From NCBI GenBank assembly GCA_964251665.1, contig CAXUKO010000025.1:17375-81374 (forward strand): 64,000 bases of DNA. The letters are read 5' to 3'. The notes beneath the pieces were generated by a model. That model saw only the letters and a program-made list of their open reading frames with translations, was not told the origin of the DNA and ran no database searches. Below are positions 37,169-44,753 of the stretch, piece after piece (position 1 is the first letter of the stretch; every line of letters starts with the position of its first letter). The position numbers and the translations under genes were made by a program. The DNA comes from JBBQLG01 sp964251665. GTDB lineage: Bacteria; Bacteroidota; Bacteroidia; Cytophagales; Spirosomataceae.

Positions 37169-38752
37169 ATGATGAAGTTTATTCCTATATCAACACTAAG
37201 CCGGGCCGCCATTGGCCGGGTTGCGCTGGCAGGCGTTATGCTGCTGGGTCCCAGTGGCTGTAAAGATTTCCTGGTCGAGCAAGCCCCCTCGAACCTGACG
37301 CCTACCAACTTTTATACCATTCCTGACCACGCCGAGGCCGCCCTGGCGGCAGTATACGACAACCTGCGGTTCTTCGGCGACGGGTCGGGTATTTTCTCGT
37401 CGAACTGGCAGATGCTGGAAGCCCCTACAGGTACTTCTACCACGGAGACGGCCCAGAACTCGGATCTTAATAACCTGTATGGGCTGGTGTATGACGGTAA
37501 TACCGCCCACATTGTTAACTACTGGAACGGCCTGTACCGGGTTATTGCACAGGCGAATCAGGTGCTTGACAAGGTGCCGGGTATTACGCCCATGGATGCC
37601 GCTCAGAAAACGAAAATTCTGGGTGAAGCGAAGTTTCTGCGGGCAACGGCCTACTTTACTGCCGTCCGGCTGTGGGGCGATATTCCCCTGATTACGAAAC
37701 CCCAAACAGCCACGTCGGAGGACTTTCTGCCCGTACGGGCCAAACAGGAAGATATCTACAAATTGATTGTGGACGATCTGACAGCTGCCGAAGCGGCTGG
37801 TTTGGCCTGGATGGACGTATCCGGCCGGGCCAATCTGGCGGCCGTAAAATCACAGTTAGCCCGGGTGTACCTGACAATGGCCGGTTTCCCGCTCAGCAAG
37901 GGCGCGTCGCACTACAAATTAGCGGCCGACAAAGCTTATGAGGTAATCACGTACGCCAACGCCAACCCGTCGCTCATCAACCTGTTTCCGACCTACGAGG
38001 AAGTTCACCGGGAGAGTAACAAAAACCGGGTCGAGCACCTGTTCATGATCCAGTACAACACGCTGGTGGCCGGTAATCCGATGGATAATATGTACCCGAA
38101 CTTCAAGCCGGTTACGTATAACGGTCCGGGTGGTACGGGCAGCACGGTGCCGACGCCGGCGTTCTACAAGTCCTACGAAGCGGGTGACTTACGGGCCAAG
38201 GATCAGGAGGGGTACTTTTACACGACGTATTTCACCAACGGCAATGGAGCGCCCTTCGATCTGGGAGCACCCTACATTTTCAAGCACTTCAACCGGACGG
38301 CCAACGGAACATCGGGCGTAACCGCTACCCGCAACAATAACCTGAACGTACCACAGATCCGGTACGCCGAGGTCCTGTTGATGTATGCCGAAGCGCAGAA
38401 TGAACTCGGCACGCCTACGCAGGCGGCTTATGATGCGTTCAAACGCATTCGGGACCGGGCGAAACTGGCAACGCCCGCGCTGGGGACGTTTACGCAGACC
38501 AGTTTTCGGGAAGCGGTCTGGCGGGAACGCTGGCACGAACTGTGTTACGAGCAGATTACGTGGTTCGACATGGTCCGTCTGCGCAAGGTCTACAACGAAA
38601 CCACCAACGGGTTTGACAACTTCGTGGGCCACATCAACAAAAGCTCGAATCAGCCTTTACAGGAGAAGCATCTTTTGTTTCCCATCGGCAAACAGGAACT
38701 GCTGAACAACCCCAACCTGAAACCGCAGAACCCGGGTTATCCGGGAGTATAA
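37169..38752 (+). CDS. SusD/RagB-family lipoprotein (second pair)
   Basis: A 527-residue SusD-like surface lipoprotein. The signal sequence has its lipobox cysteine in LLGPSGCKDF. SusD landmarks are FLRATAYFTAVRLWGDIPLI in the N-terminal TPR part and PQIRYAEVLLMYAEAQNELG and ERWHELCYEQITWFDMVRLR in the C-terminal part. It starts 29 bases after the STN-SusC gene and completes the transport pair. Two strong hairpins follow it. The ligand is unknown; the GMC oxidoreductase pair downstream hints at a sugar or glycoside. Confidence 0.95.
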   Translation: MMKFIPISTLSRAAIGRVALAGVMLLGPSGCKDFLVEQAPSNLTPTNFYTIPDHAEAALAAVYDNLRFFGDGSGIFSSNWQMLEAPTGTSTTETAQNSDLNNLYGLVYDGNTAHIVNYWNGLYRVIAQANQVLDKVPGITPMDAAQKTKILGEAKFLRATAYFTAVRLWGDIPLITKPQTATSEDFLPVRAKQEDIYKLIVDDLTAAEAAGLAWMDVSGRANLAAVKSQLARVYLTMAGFPLSKGASHYKLAADKAYEVITYANANPSLINLFPTYEEVHRESNKNRVEHLFMIQYNTLVAGNPMDNMYPNFKPVTYNGPGGTGSTVPTPAFYKSYEAGDLRAKDQEGYFYTTYFTNGNGAPFDLGAPYIFKHFNRTANGTSGVTATRNNNLNVPQIRYAEVLLMYAEAQNELGTPTQAAYDAFKRIRDRAKLATPALGTFTQTSFREAVWRERWHELCYEQITWFDMVRLRKVYNETTNGFDNFVGHINKSSNQPLQEKHLLFPIGKQELLNNPNLKPQNPGYPGV

Positions 38753-38786
38753 ATTAGCTGTTGCCGATCTTTTCTGAGAGACAACG

Positions 38787-38825
38787 CGGGACAGCCTGAC
38801 CTAAGCAGACGGTCAGGCTGTCCCG
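38787..38825 (+). terminator. Perfect hairpin after the second SusD gene
   Basis: CGGGACAGCCTGACC (38787-38801) and GGTCAGGCTGTCCCG (38811-38825) are exact complements around a 9-base loop. There is no T-run; the next hairpin supplies one. Confidence 0.75.
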
Positions 38826-38839
38826 GCCGACCAACAGAT

Positions 38840-38880
38840 ACGACCCGGTAACTCAGCCGGGTCGTCACCTTTTATTTTTA
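38840..38880 (+). terminator. Rho-independent terminator
   Basis: ACGACCCGG (38840-38848) pairs with CCGGGTCGT (38857-38865) and is followed by CACCTTTTATTTTTAA. With the hairpin just before it, this separates the SusCD operon from the GMC gene. Confidence 0.8.
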
Positions 38881-38919
38881 AGTCATCACGCGGGCTCTGC
38901 CGCGTTCACGTTCTCTTAC

Positions 38920-40665
38920 ATGGATCTGTTTCACATCAAGAAAGCCCCTCTGGTTTACGACGCCGTCATCGTCGGCTCCGGTGCCGGGGGCGGTATGGCC
39001 GCCTTCACCCTGGCCAAAGCCGGGGCTAAAGTCCTCCTCCTCGAAGCGGGCGGCTACTTCGACCCCGCCGACCCCAAGTACATCAACCAGCTCAAATGGC
39101 CCTACGAATCTCCCCGGCGGGGGGCCTCTACCACCCGCGCTTTCGGCGACTTCGATGCCGCCTGGGGGGGCTGGGATATTGAAGGCGAACCCTACTCGGC
39201 CAAACCCGGCACCGAGTTCCACTGGTTCCGCTCCCGCATGCTCGGCGGACGCACCAACCACTGGGGACGCATCTCGCTCCGCTTTGGTCCTGATGATTTC
39301 CGGCGCGGCTCGCTCACCGGCGTGGGCGACGACTGGCCCATCGGCTACCAGGACATCAAACCCTTCTACGACCGCGTCGACAAACTCATCGGCGTCTTTG
39401 GCTCCGTGGAGAACTTCCCCAACGAACCCGACGGCCACTTCCTGCCCCCGCCCAAGCCCCGTTTGCATGAGCTGATGCTCAAAAAAGCGGGCAAAAGCAT
39501 TGGTGTACCGGTGATTCCCTCCCGGTTGGCTATCCTCACCAAAGCCATCAACAACGAACGCGGCCAGTGCTTTTACTGCAGCCAGTGCAGCCGGGGCTGC
39601 TCGGCCTATGCCGACTTCTCTTCCTCCTCGGTGCTGGTCATCCCCGCCCTGAAGACCGGTAATGTTACGCTCGTCAACGGGGCTATGGTGCGCGAAGTGC
39701 TCACCGACGCCAAAACCGGACTGGCCACGGGCGTTTCCTACGTCGATACGCTGAGTTTGCAGGAGATCACGGTGCAAGCAAAAACCGTCATCCTGGGGGC
39801 CAGTGCCTGCGAATCGGCCCGGCTGCTGCTCAACTCCAAGTCCGCCCGTTTCCCCAATGGCCTGGCCAACACCAGCGGGGTGATCGGCAAGTACCTCAAC
39901 GATTCCACCGGGGCCTCGCGCTCGGCCTTTGTGCCGGCGCTGATGGACCGCAAGCGTTACAACGAAGACGGGGTGGGCGGTATGCACGTCTACACCCCCT
40001 GGTGGCTCGACAGCCGCAAACTGGACTTCCCGCGTGGGTATCATATCGAGTACGGCGGGGGCATGGGTATGCCCGGCTATGGCTTTGGGGGCGGCATCGA
40101 GAGTCTGAACGGCAAGATCCCCGGTCGGGACGGTCAGCTCAAACCGGCCGGTGGCTACGGGGCGGGGCTGAAAGACGACGTGCGGAGGTTCTACGGGGCG
40201 TACGTGGGCATGGCCGGCCGGGGGGAGCCGGTGCCGCTGGCCAGTAACTACTGCGAGATCGACCCCAACACGGTCGACAAGTATGGCATTCCCACGCTGC
40301 GGTTCAACTACAAATGGGCCGATGCGGAGATTAAACAGGCCAAACACATGCAGGATACCTTCGAGGAAATCATTCATGCTATGGGCGGCATTGCGCTGGG
40401 TGACAAACCCGGTGCCGACCGCAACTATGGCCTGGAAGCTCCCGGCAAGATCATCCATGAAGTAGGTACGGTGCGGATGGGCAACGATCCCGCGAAGTCG
40501 GCGCTGAACAAGTTTCAGCAGGCGCATGATGTGAAGAACCTGTTCGTGGTGGATGCCGCTCCGTTCGTTTCCCAGGGTGATAAAAACGTCACCTGGACGA
40601 TTCTGGCTTCTTCCATGCGTACCTCGGAGTACCTCATCGATCAGGTCAAACAGAAGAACATCTAA
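38920..40665 (+). CDS. GMC-family FAD oxidoreductase with a four-cysteine cluster
   Basis: A 581-residue flavoprotein. The FAD-binding motif is VIVGSGAGGG (residues 16-25) with the ribose-binding Glu in LLLEAGG. RMLGGRTNHWGRISLRF is a GMC_oxred_N feature, and the C-terminal GMC domain has HEVGTVRMGNDPAKSALN and the active-site region NVTWTILASSMRTSEYLI. At Cys217, Cys220, Cys223 and Cys227 (CFYCSQCSRGC) sits a CxxCxxCxxxC motif, as expected for an iron-sulfur cluster that passes electrons out of the flavin. No signal peptide is seen. The next gene encodes a gluconate-2-dehydrogenase subunit-3 protein with a twin-arginine start, so the enzyme is probably carried to the periplasm with it. Glucoside 3-dehydrogenases have this two-part design; substrate is unproven. 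Confidence 0.88.
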   Translation: MDLFHIKKAPLVYDAVIVGSGAGGGMAAFTLAKAGAKVLLLEAGGYFDPADPKYINQLKWPYESPRRGASTTRAFGDFDAAWGGWDIEGEPYSAKPGTEFHWFRSRMLGGRTNHWGRISLRFGPDDFRRGSLTGVGDDWPIGYQDIKPFYDRVDKLIGVFGSVENFPNEPDGHFLPPPKPRLHELMLKKAGKSIGVPVIPSRLAILTKAINNERGQCFYCSQCSRGCSAYADFSSSSVLVIPALKTGNVTLVNGAMVREVLTDAKTGLATGVSYVDTLSLQEITVQAKTVILGASACESARLLLNSKSARFPNGLANTSGVIGKYLNDSTGASRSAFVPALMDRKRYNEDGVGGMHVYTPWWLDSRKLDFPRGYHIEYGGGMGMPGYGFGGGIESLNGKIPGRDGQLKPAGGYGAGLKDDVRRFYGAYVGMAGRGEPVPLASNYCEIDPNTVDKYGIPTLRFNYKWADAEIKQAKHMQDTFEEIIHAMGGIALGDKPGADRNYGLEAPGKIIHEVGTVRMGNDPAKSALNKFQQAHDVKNLFVVDAAPFVSQGDKNVTWTILASSMRTSEYLIDQVKQKNI

Positions 40666-40676
40666 TAAATTAGCCC

Positions 40677-40763
40677 GGGCGGGAATGAGCGATTGGATGA
40701 ATGAGTGGATGGCCTGATACTGCTGCGTTCGCCCCTTCATTCGCTTAATCACTCATTCCCGCC
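40677..40763. repeat. Inverted repeat built from ATGAGTGA-like words
   Basis: The spacer between the GMC gene and its partner holds GGCGGGAATGAGCGATT on the left and AATCACTCATTCCCGCC on the right, complementary except at one base. The inner part repeats GATGAATGAGTGGATGG on the left and CATTCGCTTAATCACTCATT on the right. It can fold into one long imperfect hairpin. A similar design with a different word occurs at 42623-42727. Confidence 0.6.
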
Positions 40764-40779
40764 ATCACTCATTGCTCCT

Positions 40780-41400
40780 ATGAAACGCAGAGACACCCTC
40801 AAAGCCCTCACCTTAAGTTCGTTCGGGCTGGCCGTTGGCCCGGTTGAGGCCGCTGTGCCCGCACCAGAGCCGAAACCCGCCCTGAAAATACCCGGCGGGC
40901 GACAAAAATTTGAAGCCGAGCGCGATGCCAAACTTCATGCCGAGACCTTCTTTACGCCCGCTGAACTGAAAACGGTTACCGTGCTGAGCGACATCATCAT
41001 TCCGGCCGATGCCAAGTCGGGGAGTGCTTCACAGGCGGGGGTACCAGCTTTCATTGAGTTTATCATGAAAGACCAGCCCCGTCAGCAGACGCCCATGCGG
41101 GGTGGTTTGCGCTGGCTGGATAACAAATGCGTTAGCCGCTACGGGAAGCCGTTTGCCACCTGTACCAAAGCGCAGCAGCTTGAGATCGTCGATCAGATTG
41201 CTTACCCCGGCAAGGCGACGCCCGACATGACGCAGGGCGTATCGTTTTTCAGTATGCTGCGGAATCTGGTAACCACCGGTTTCTACACCAGCAAGATAGG
41301 CATTGCGGATCTGGGCTACGTGGGTAACGTGCCCAACAACTGGGAAGGCGTGCCGCCCGATGTGCTGGCGCAGTACGGGCTGAGCTACGAGGATAAGTGA
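40780..41400 (+). CDS. Gluconate 2-dehydrogenase subunit 3 family protein, Tat-type start
   Basis: A 206-residue protein. ATG 40780 gives MKRRDTLKALTLSSFGLAVG, a twin-arginine signal; the longer frame from 40705 would bury it. The body is of the gluconate_2-dh3 family: FFTPAELKTVTVLSDIIIPA at about residues 55-75, then GVPAFIEFIMKDQP and MTQGVSFFSMLRNLVTTGFY. In known enzymes this small subunit accompanies a GMC flavoprotein, helps its Tat export and is needed for activity. It lies 114 bases after the GMC gene, separated by a repeat, and is followed by a terminator. Confidence 0.9.
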   Translation: MKRRDTLKALTLSSFGLAVGPVEAAVPAPEPKPALKIPGGRQKFEAERDAKLHAETFFTPAELKTVTVLSDIIIPADAKSGSASQAGVPAFIEFIMKDQPRQQTPMRGGLRWLDNKCVSRYGKPFATCTKAQQLEIVDQIAYPGKATPDMTQGVSFFSMLRNLVTTGFYTSKIGIADLGYVGNVPNNWEGVPPDVLAQYGLSYEDK

Positions 41401-41405
41401 GCACC

Positions 41406-41434
41406 AGGTCGGCCCCATCGGGTCGGCCTTTTTT
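41406..41434 (+). terminator. Rho-independent terminator after the subunit-3 gene
   Basis: AGGTCGGCCC (41406-41415) pairs with GGGTCGGCCT (41420-41429) through ten pairs including two G-U wobbles, loop CATC, followed by six Ts. Confidence 0.75.
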
Positions 41435-41461
41435 GTGTTCAGGCGGTTCGGCGTCAGAACC

Positions 41462-42229
41462 CTACCGATCAACAAACAACAGCCGCATCAGCAGATACAG
41501 CACCGACGGGCAGACCAAGCAGCCCAGTCCGGTATAAAAAGTGGCGGTCAAAGCGCCGTAGGGCACTAATTTAGGGTCGGTAGCGGCTAAACCGGCCGAT
41601 ACGCCACTGGTCGTTCCGGCCAGGCCACCAAAAATCATGGCCGTATGCGGGTTGTCGAGGCCAATAAAGCGGGCGATAAAGGGCGTACTTATTGTGACGA
41701 AAATAGCCTTCACCAGGCCGGCAGCAATACTCAGGGCCATCACATCGGAACTGGCCCCAATGGCCGCGCCCGTTACTGGCCCCACAATGTAGGTGCAGGC
41801 TCCGGCCCCAATGGTGGTCAGGCTGATGGCGTCAGTATAACCCCAGAGCAGGGCCACGCCAACGCCCCCGATGAAGGAAAGAACGATGCCAATAAAAAGC
41901 GATAGCGCGCCAATCCAGCCCGTCCGCTTCATGACGATAAAACTGGCCCCCAGGCTTGTGGAGACAATGGCGAAATCACGAAACATGGACCCGCCCAGCA
42001 GACTAAACCCCGCGAAGAGTTTCAGGTCGGCCACGCCCTTTTCGCCCCCTGAATACAGACCACCCGCGTAGGCCAGTGCCAGCCCCATAAAAATGGCGAT
42101 GGCCGAAGCCGGAATTTTTTTGTTGGTAAGCCGATTGGAGAGGATAGATGAGCTATACATCATGAATCCCACGACCAGAAAGGCGACGACCAACCCATTT
42201 TTTTCAAGAAACCGGGTTGTAGTCTCCAT
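41462..42229 (-). CDS. madM: Malonate transporter subunit MadM
   Basis: A 255-residue inner-membrane protein with about eight hydrophobic segments. It matches the MadM subunit of the MadLM malonate:Na+ symporter (GLALAYAGGLYSGGEKGVAD; GAGACTYIVGPVTGAAIGAS; FGGLAGTTSGVSAGLAATDP). Length is normal for MadM. Its start overlaps the 3' end of madL by 26 bases, indicating translational coupling. The two subunits form the transporter; substrate may include related short dicarboxylates. Confidence 0.9.
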   Translation of the reverse strand: METTTRFLEKNGLVVAFLVVGFMMYSSSILSNRLTNKKIPASAIAIFMGLALAYAGGLYSGGEKGVADLKLFAGFSLLGGSMFRDFAIVSTSLGASFIVMKRTGWIGALSLFIGIVLSFIGGVGVALLWGYTDAISLTTIGAGACTYIVGPVTGAAIGASSDVMALSIAAGLVKAIFVTISTPFIARFIGLDNPHTAMIFGGLAGTTSGVSAGLAATDPKLVPYGALTATFYTGLGCLVCPSVLYLLMRLLFVDR

Positions 42230-42599
42230 ACTGGTCGACGGGCTTAGGTTTAGTGAATCGGGTGAGCAACGGGATGGTCGACAGACAAAGTAACACCGGA
42301 ATAATACCGGCTAACACCGCGATAAACCCGCTGGAAACGGCCACTTTCACGTTTTGCGTTGCCGACATCGCTACCACAATCGGAATGTACATCTGGCTCC
42401 AGAACTCAACACCCTTTTCGGTGAGTGGGTGGGTATATTTCTTTTTGGCGAACCAGTCGTTGAAGAAAATCAATAACAACATAGCAAACCCGACTCCGCC
42501 TACATTGGCCTCGATGCCAATCAGCCGACCAAGCAATTCGCCCGCCAGTTGCCCTACTATGTAGCAAAAAGCCAGAATGGCGACACCGTAAATTACCAT
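42204..42599 (-). CDS. madL: Malonate transporter subunit MadL
   Basis: A 131-residue membrane protein with about four helices, matching MadL: AFCYIVGQLAGELLGRLIGI, NVGGVGFAMLLLIFFNDWFA and PIVVAMSATQNVKVAVSSGF. It is always found with MadM, here directly downstream and overlapping. The malonyl-CoA-synthetase-like gene lies upstream in the same direction, 139 bases away across a repeat-filled spacer, so malonate is likely imported and then activated with CoA. Confidence 0.9.
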   Translation of the reverse strand: MVIYGVAILAFCYIVGQLAGELLGRLIGIEANVGGVGFAMLLLIFFNDWFAKKKYTHPLTEKGVEFWSQMYIPIVVAMSATQNVKVAVSSGFIAVLAGIIPVLLCLSTIPLLTRFTKPKPVDQYGDYNPVS

Positions 42600-42622
42600 A
42601 CATGTACAGGTTAAGGCGGTGA

Positions 42623-42727
42623 GTTAGTAAGTCGGTAAGTGGATGAGTCGGTAAGTTAGTAAGTCGGTAAGTGGCAGGGAGCAAAGTGACAGGCATCAAC
42701 CGCCAACTGACTTATCGACTTACTAAC
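42623..42727. repeat. Direct and inverted repeats of GTTAGTAAGTCGGTAAGT
   Basis: The word GTTAGTAAGTCGGTAAGT occurs at 42623-42640 and again at 42655-42672, a 32-base period, and its complement ACTTATCGACTTACTAAC lies at 42710-42727 with one mismatch. Together they can form alternative long hairpins between matB and madL. The design resembles 40677-40763 with a different word. Confidence 0.7.
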
Positions 42728-42738
42728 TTACGGACTTA

Positions 42739-44223
42739 TCACTTAAACAGAGGTTTCAAGTCGTTTTTGGTCACCTTACCCATGGCATTACGGGGCAGGT
42801 CGTCAACTACCCGGTACGTCCGGGGCACTTTGTAGGCGGGCATGCGTTCGCGGAGCCAGTTGCCGATACTCTCGGCCGCTACCGTTTTGTCGGTCAGAAT
42901 CAGCACCGCCCCCACCAACTCACCCCATTCTTCGTTTGGAATGCCGACGACGCTGCAATCGCTGATAGCCGGGTGTGTACGCAGGACTTCCTCAATTTCG
43001 AGCGCCGAGATTTTGTACCCACCCGATTTGATGATGTCGATGGAGTCGCGGCCCAGCATCCGGTAGTAGCTATCTTCCAGCACCGCAATATCGCCCGTTC
43101 GGAACCAGCCATCGTCGGTAAAAGCCTGCTTGGTCGCTTCGGGCCGCTGCCAGTATTCCAGAAAAACGTTGGCACCCCGTATCTGGATCTCCCCCGGCTG
43201 ACCGTCGGCCACAACTTGGTTTTCCTCATCGACCAGTCGGACGCTGACGCCCGGCAGGGGTAGTCCAATGTAGCCCACCCGGCGTTCGCCCGCGTAGGGG
43301 TTGCTGATGCCCATGCCTATTTCGGTCATGCCGTACCGTTCGAGCAGGGTGTGTCCGCTAACGGTTTTCCAGGTTTCCATCACCGAAACCGGCAGAGCCG
43401 CCGACCCCGACACCATGAGCCGGAACCGGGACAGGGTCTCCGTTACCCGTTGTTGCTGGTCCGTTGGCAGGCTTTCCCAGTAGGCAATGAGCTTGAAGTA
43501 GATCGTTGGCACGGCCATGAACACGTTGATCCGACCGCGCTGGAACGCGTCGAAAATGGCGCTTGCCGAGAAAGTAGGCATGAACTCAACCGTAGCCCCC
43601 GCCCAGAGCGCACAGCAAACTACATTGATGATGCCGTGTACGTGATGCAAGGGCAGCACACAGAGAATATAATCATCCGCCGACCACTGCCAGACTTCTA
43701 CCAGAGTCGAAATCTGGGCCTTGAGATTAGCATGGGTGGTTACCACGCCTTTGGGTAGGTTGGTAGTGCCGCTGGTGTACAAAATCATAGCCCGGCGATG
43801 GTCATCCAGGTCCGGGAGGGACAGAAACTCGGGATTCTCGTCGGCTTCGTTCAGCACCAGTAACCGGCAACCTTTTTCTTCGGCTAACGGGGCCAGCAGC
43901 GGGGCGTATGCTTGGTCGGCCACGATGACCCGGGCACCGGTATCCTCGATGACATACCGCAGAGACGGCAGCGGATAGGATAACGCCAGGGGGACAGCCA
44001 CGCCACCGGCCCGCCAGATGCCCCACTGCACCCGCACGTAATCGAAGCCCGGCGCCACCATAAAGGCAACGCGGGCCTCGTTCAGATCCGCGTCGGCATC
44101 GAGCAGCCGGGCGGCAAACGCCCCGGACGAGTCGAGTAACTGCTGATAGGTATAGGATTCGCCACCGGCACTGATGGCAATGGAGTCAGGGTTCCGGCTG
44201 GCGTTCGTTACGAGTGGCTGCAT
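42739..44223 (-). CDS. matB: Malonyl-CoA synthetase-like acyl-CoA ligase
   Basis: A 494-residue ANL-superfamily ligase. The P-loop AMILYTSGTTNLPKGVV is at about residues 145-161; the A5 motif is LERYGMTEIGM, A7 is GWFRTGDIAV, and the A10 lysine lies in RNAMGKVTKNDL near the C-terminus. Length and order (LPLHHVHGIINVVCCALWAG; FMAVPTIYFKLIAYW) fit malonyl-CoA synthetase (MatB), which makes malonyl-CoA from malonate, ATP and CoA. The substrate is inferred mainly from the MadL/MadM genes downstream. No malonate or malonyl-CoA decarboxylase gene is in the window. Confidence 0.82.
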   Translation of the reverse strand: MQPLVTNASRNPDSIAISAGGESYTYQQLLDSSGAFAARLLDADADLNEARVAFMVAPGFDYVRVQWGIWRAGGVAVPLALSYPLPSLRYVIEDTGARVIVADQAYAPLLAPLAEEKGCRLLVLNEADENPEFLSLPDLDDHRRAMILYTSGTTNLPKGVVTTHANLKAQISTLVEVWQWSADDYILCVLPLHHVHGIINVVCCALWAGATVEFMPTFSASAIFDAFQRGRINVFMAVPTIYFKLIAYWESLPTDQQQRVTETLSRFRLMVSGSAALPVSVMETWKTVSGHTLLERYGMTEIGMGISNPYAGERRVGYIGLPLPGVSVRLVDEENQVVADGQPGEIQIRGANVFLEYWQRPEATKQAFTDDGWFRTGDIAVLEDSYYRMLGRDSIDIIKSGGYKISALEIEEVLRTHPAISDCSVVGIPNEEWGELVGAVLILTDKTVAAESIGNWLRERMPAYKVPRTYRVVDDLPRNAMGKVTKNDLKPLFK

Positions 44224-44286
44224 CGGGGTAATTTAGCTGGATCTGGCGGGAACTCAATGCATTGGTCATTCCGACCGCTTTGATAC

Positions 44287-44319
44287 GGTAAAGACCCTCT
44301 TCGGAAGAGGGTCTTTACC
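44287..44319 (-). terminator. Perfect hairpin terminator
   Basis: GGTAAAGACCCTCTTC and GAAGAGGGTCTTTACC are exact complements over 44287-44319. It lies just after the stop codon of the disordered secreted protein gene (minus strand) and before the matB start. Confidence 0.75.
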
Positions 44320-44327
44320 GGTATGTA

Positions 44328-44642
44328 TTACTGTTTGCTGCGGCCCTGATTTTTGGCTGGCTTTGGGGCGGGGTGTCCGCTCGGCAACGCTACCGGGCTT
44401 CCGCTCTGACCGCTGGCAGCGTCGTTGGTGGCCGCTCCATCAGTTGTTGTGGAGCCATCCTTAGCCGGGAGATTTGTCGTCGTGAGCGAGTTAACCTTCG
44501 GGGGTTTGTTTGATTTCACGCGGGTATCGGTTGTGGTCGTTGCCCGGTCGGCAGCGGTTGCCTTGTTCTTTTTTGTCTGCGCCTGGGCGGGCAACAGGGT
44601 CGCCATCCAGAGCATTCCGCTTATCAACAGTAGGTTTTTCAT
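44328..44642 (-). CDS. Small secreted, disordered protein
   Basis: A 104-residue protein with a clear signal peptide (MKNLLLISGMLWMATLLPAQ, then AQT). The mature part is made largely of Thr, Ser, Ala, Asp, Lys and Pro (for example ATTTTDTRVKSNKPPKVNS; SGHPAPKPAKNQGRSK) and should be unfolded. No domain is recognised. It could be a cell-wall-associated or linker-like protein. It has its own terminator and lies between two unrelated transcription units. Confidence 0.65.
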   Translation of the reverse strand: MKNLLLISGMLWMATLLPAQAQTKKNKATAADRATTTTDTRVKSNKPPKVNSLTTTNLPAKDGSTTTDGAATNDAASGQSGSPVALPSGHPAPKPAKNQGRSKQ

Positions 44643-44753
44643 GGGTTTACATTGAGTTAATACGTGTTCAATAAGCTAACCGGGAGAGATAGGAATGAGT
44701 TGGAAAAAGTGCCGGAAAATGTCAATTAATGGCTCCTTACCAAATCCGTGTAC

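Noticed and set aside
38878..40752. A 624-codon open frame on the minus strand
   Set aside because: It is the exact antisense of the GMC oxidoreductase, has no family resemblance, and arises from the high GC at third codon positions.
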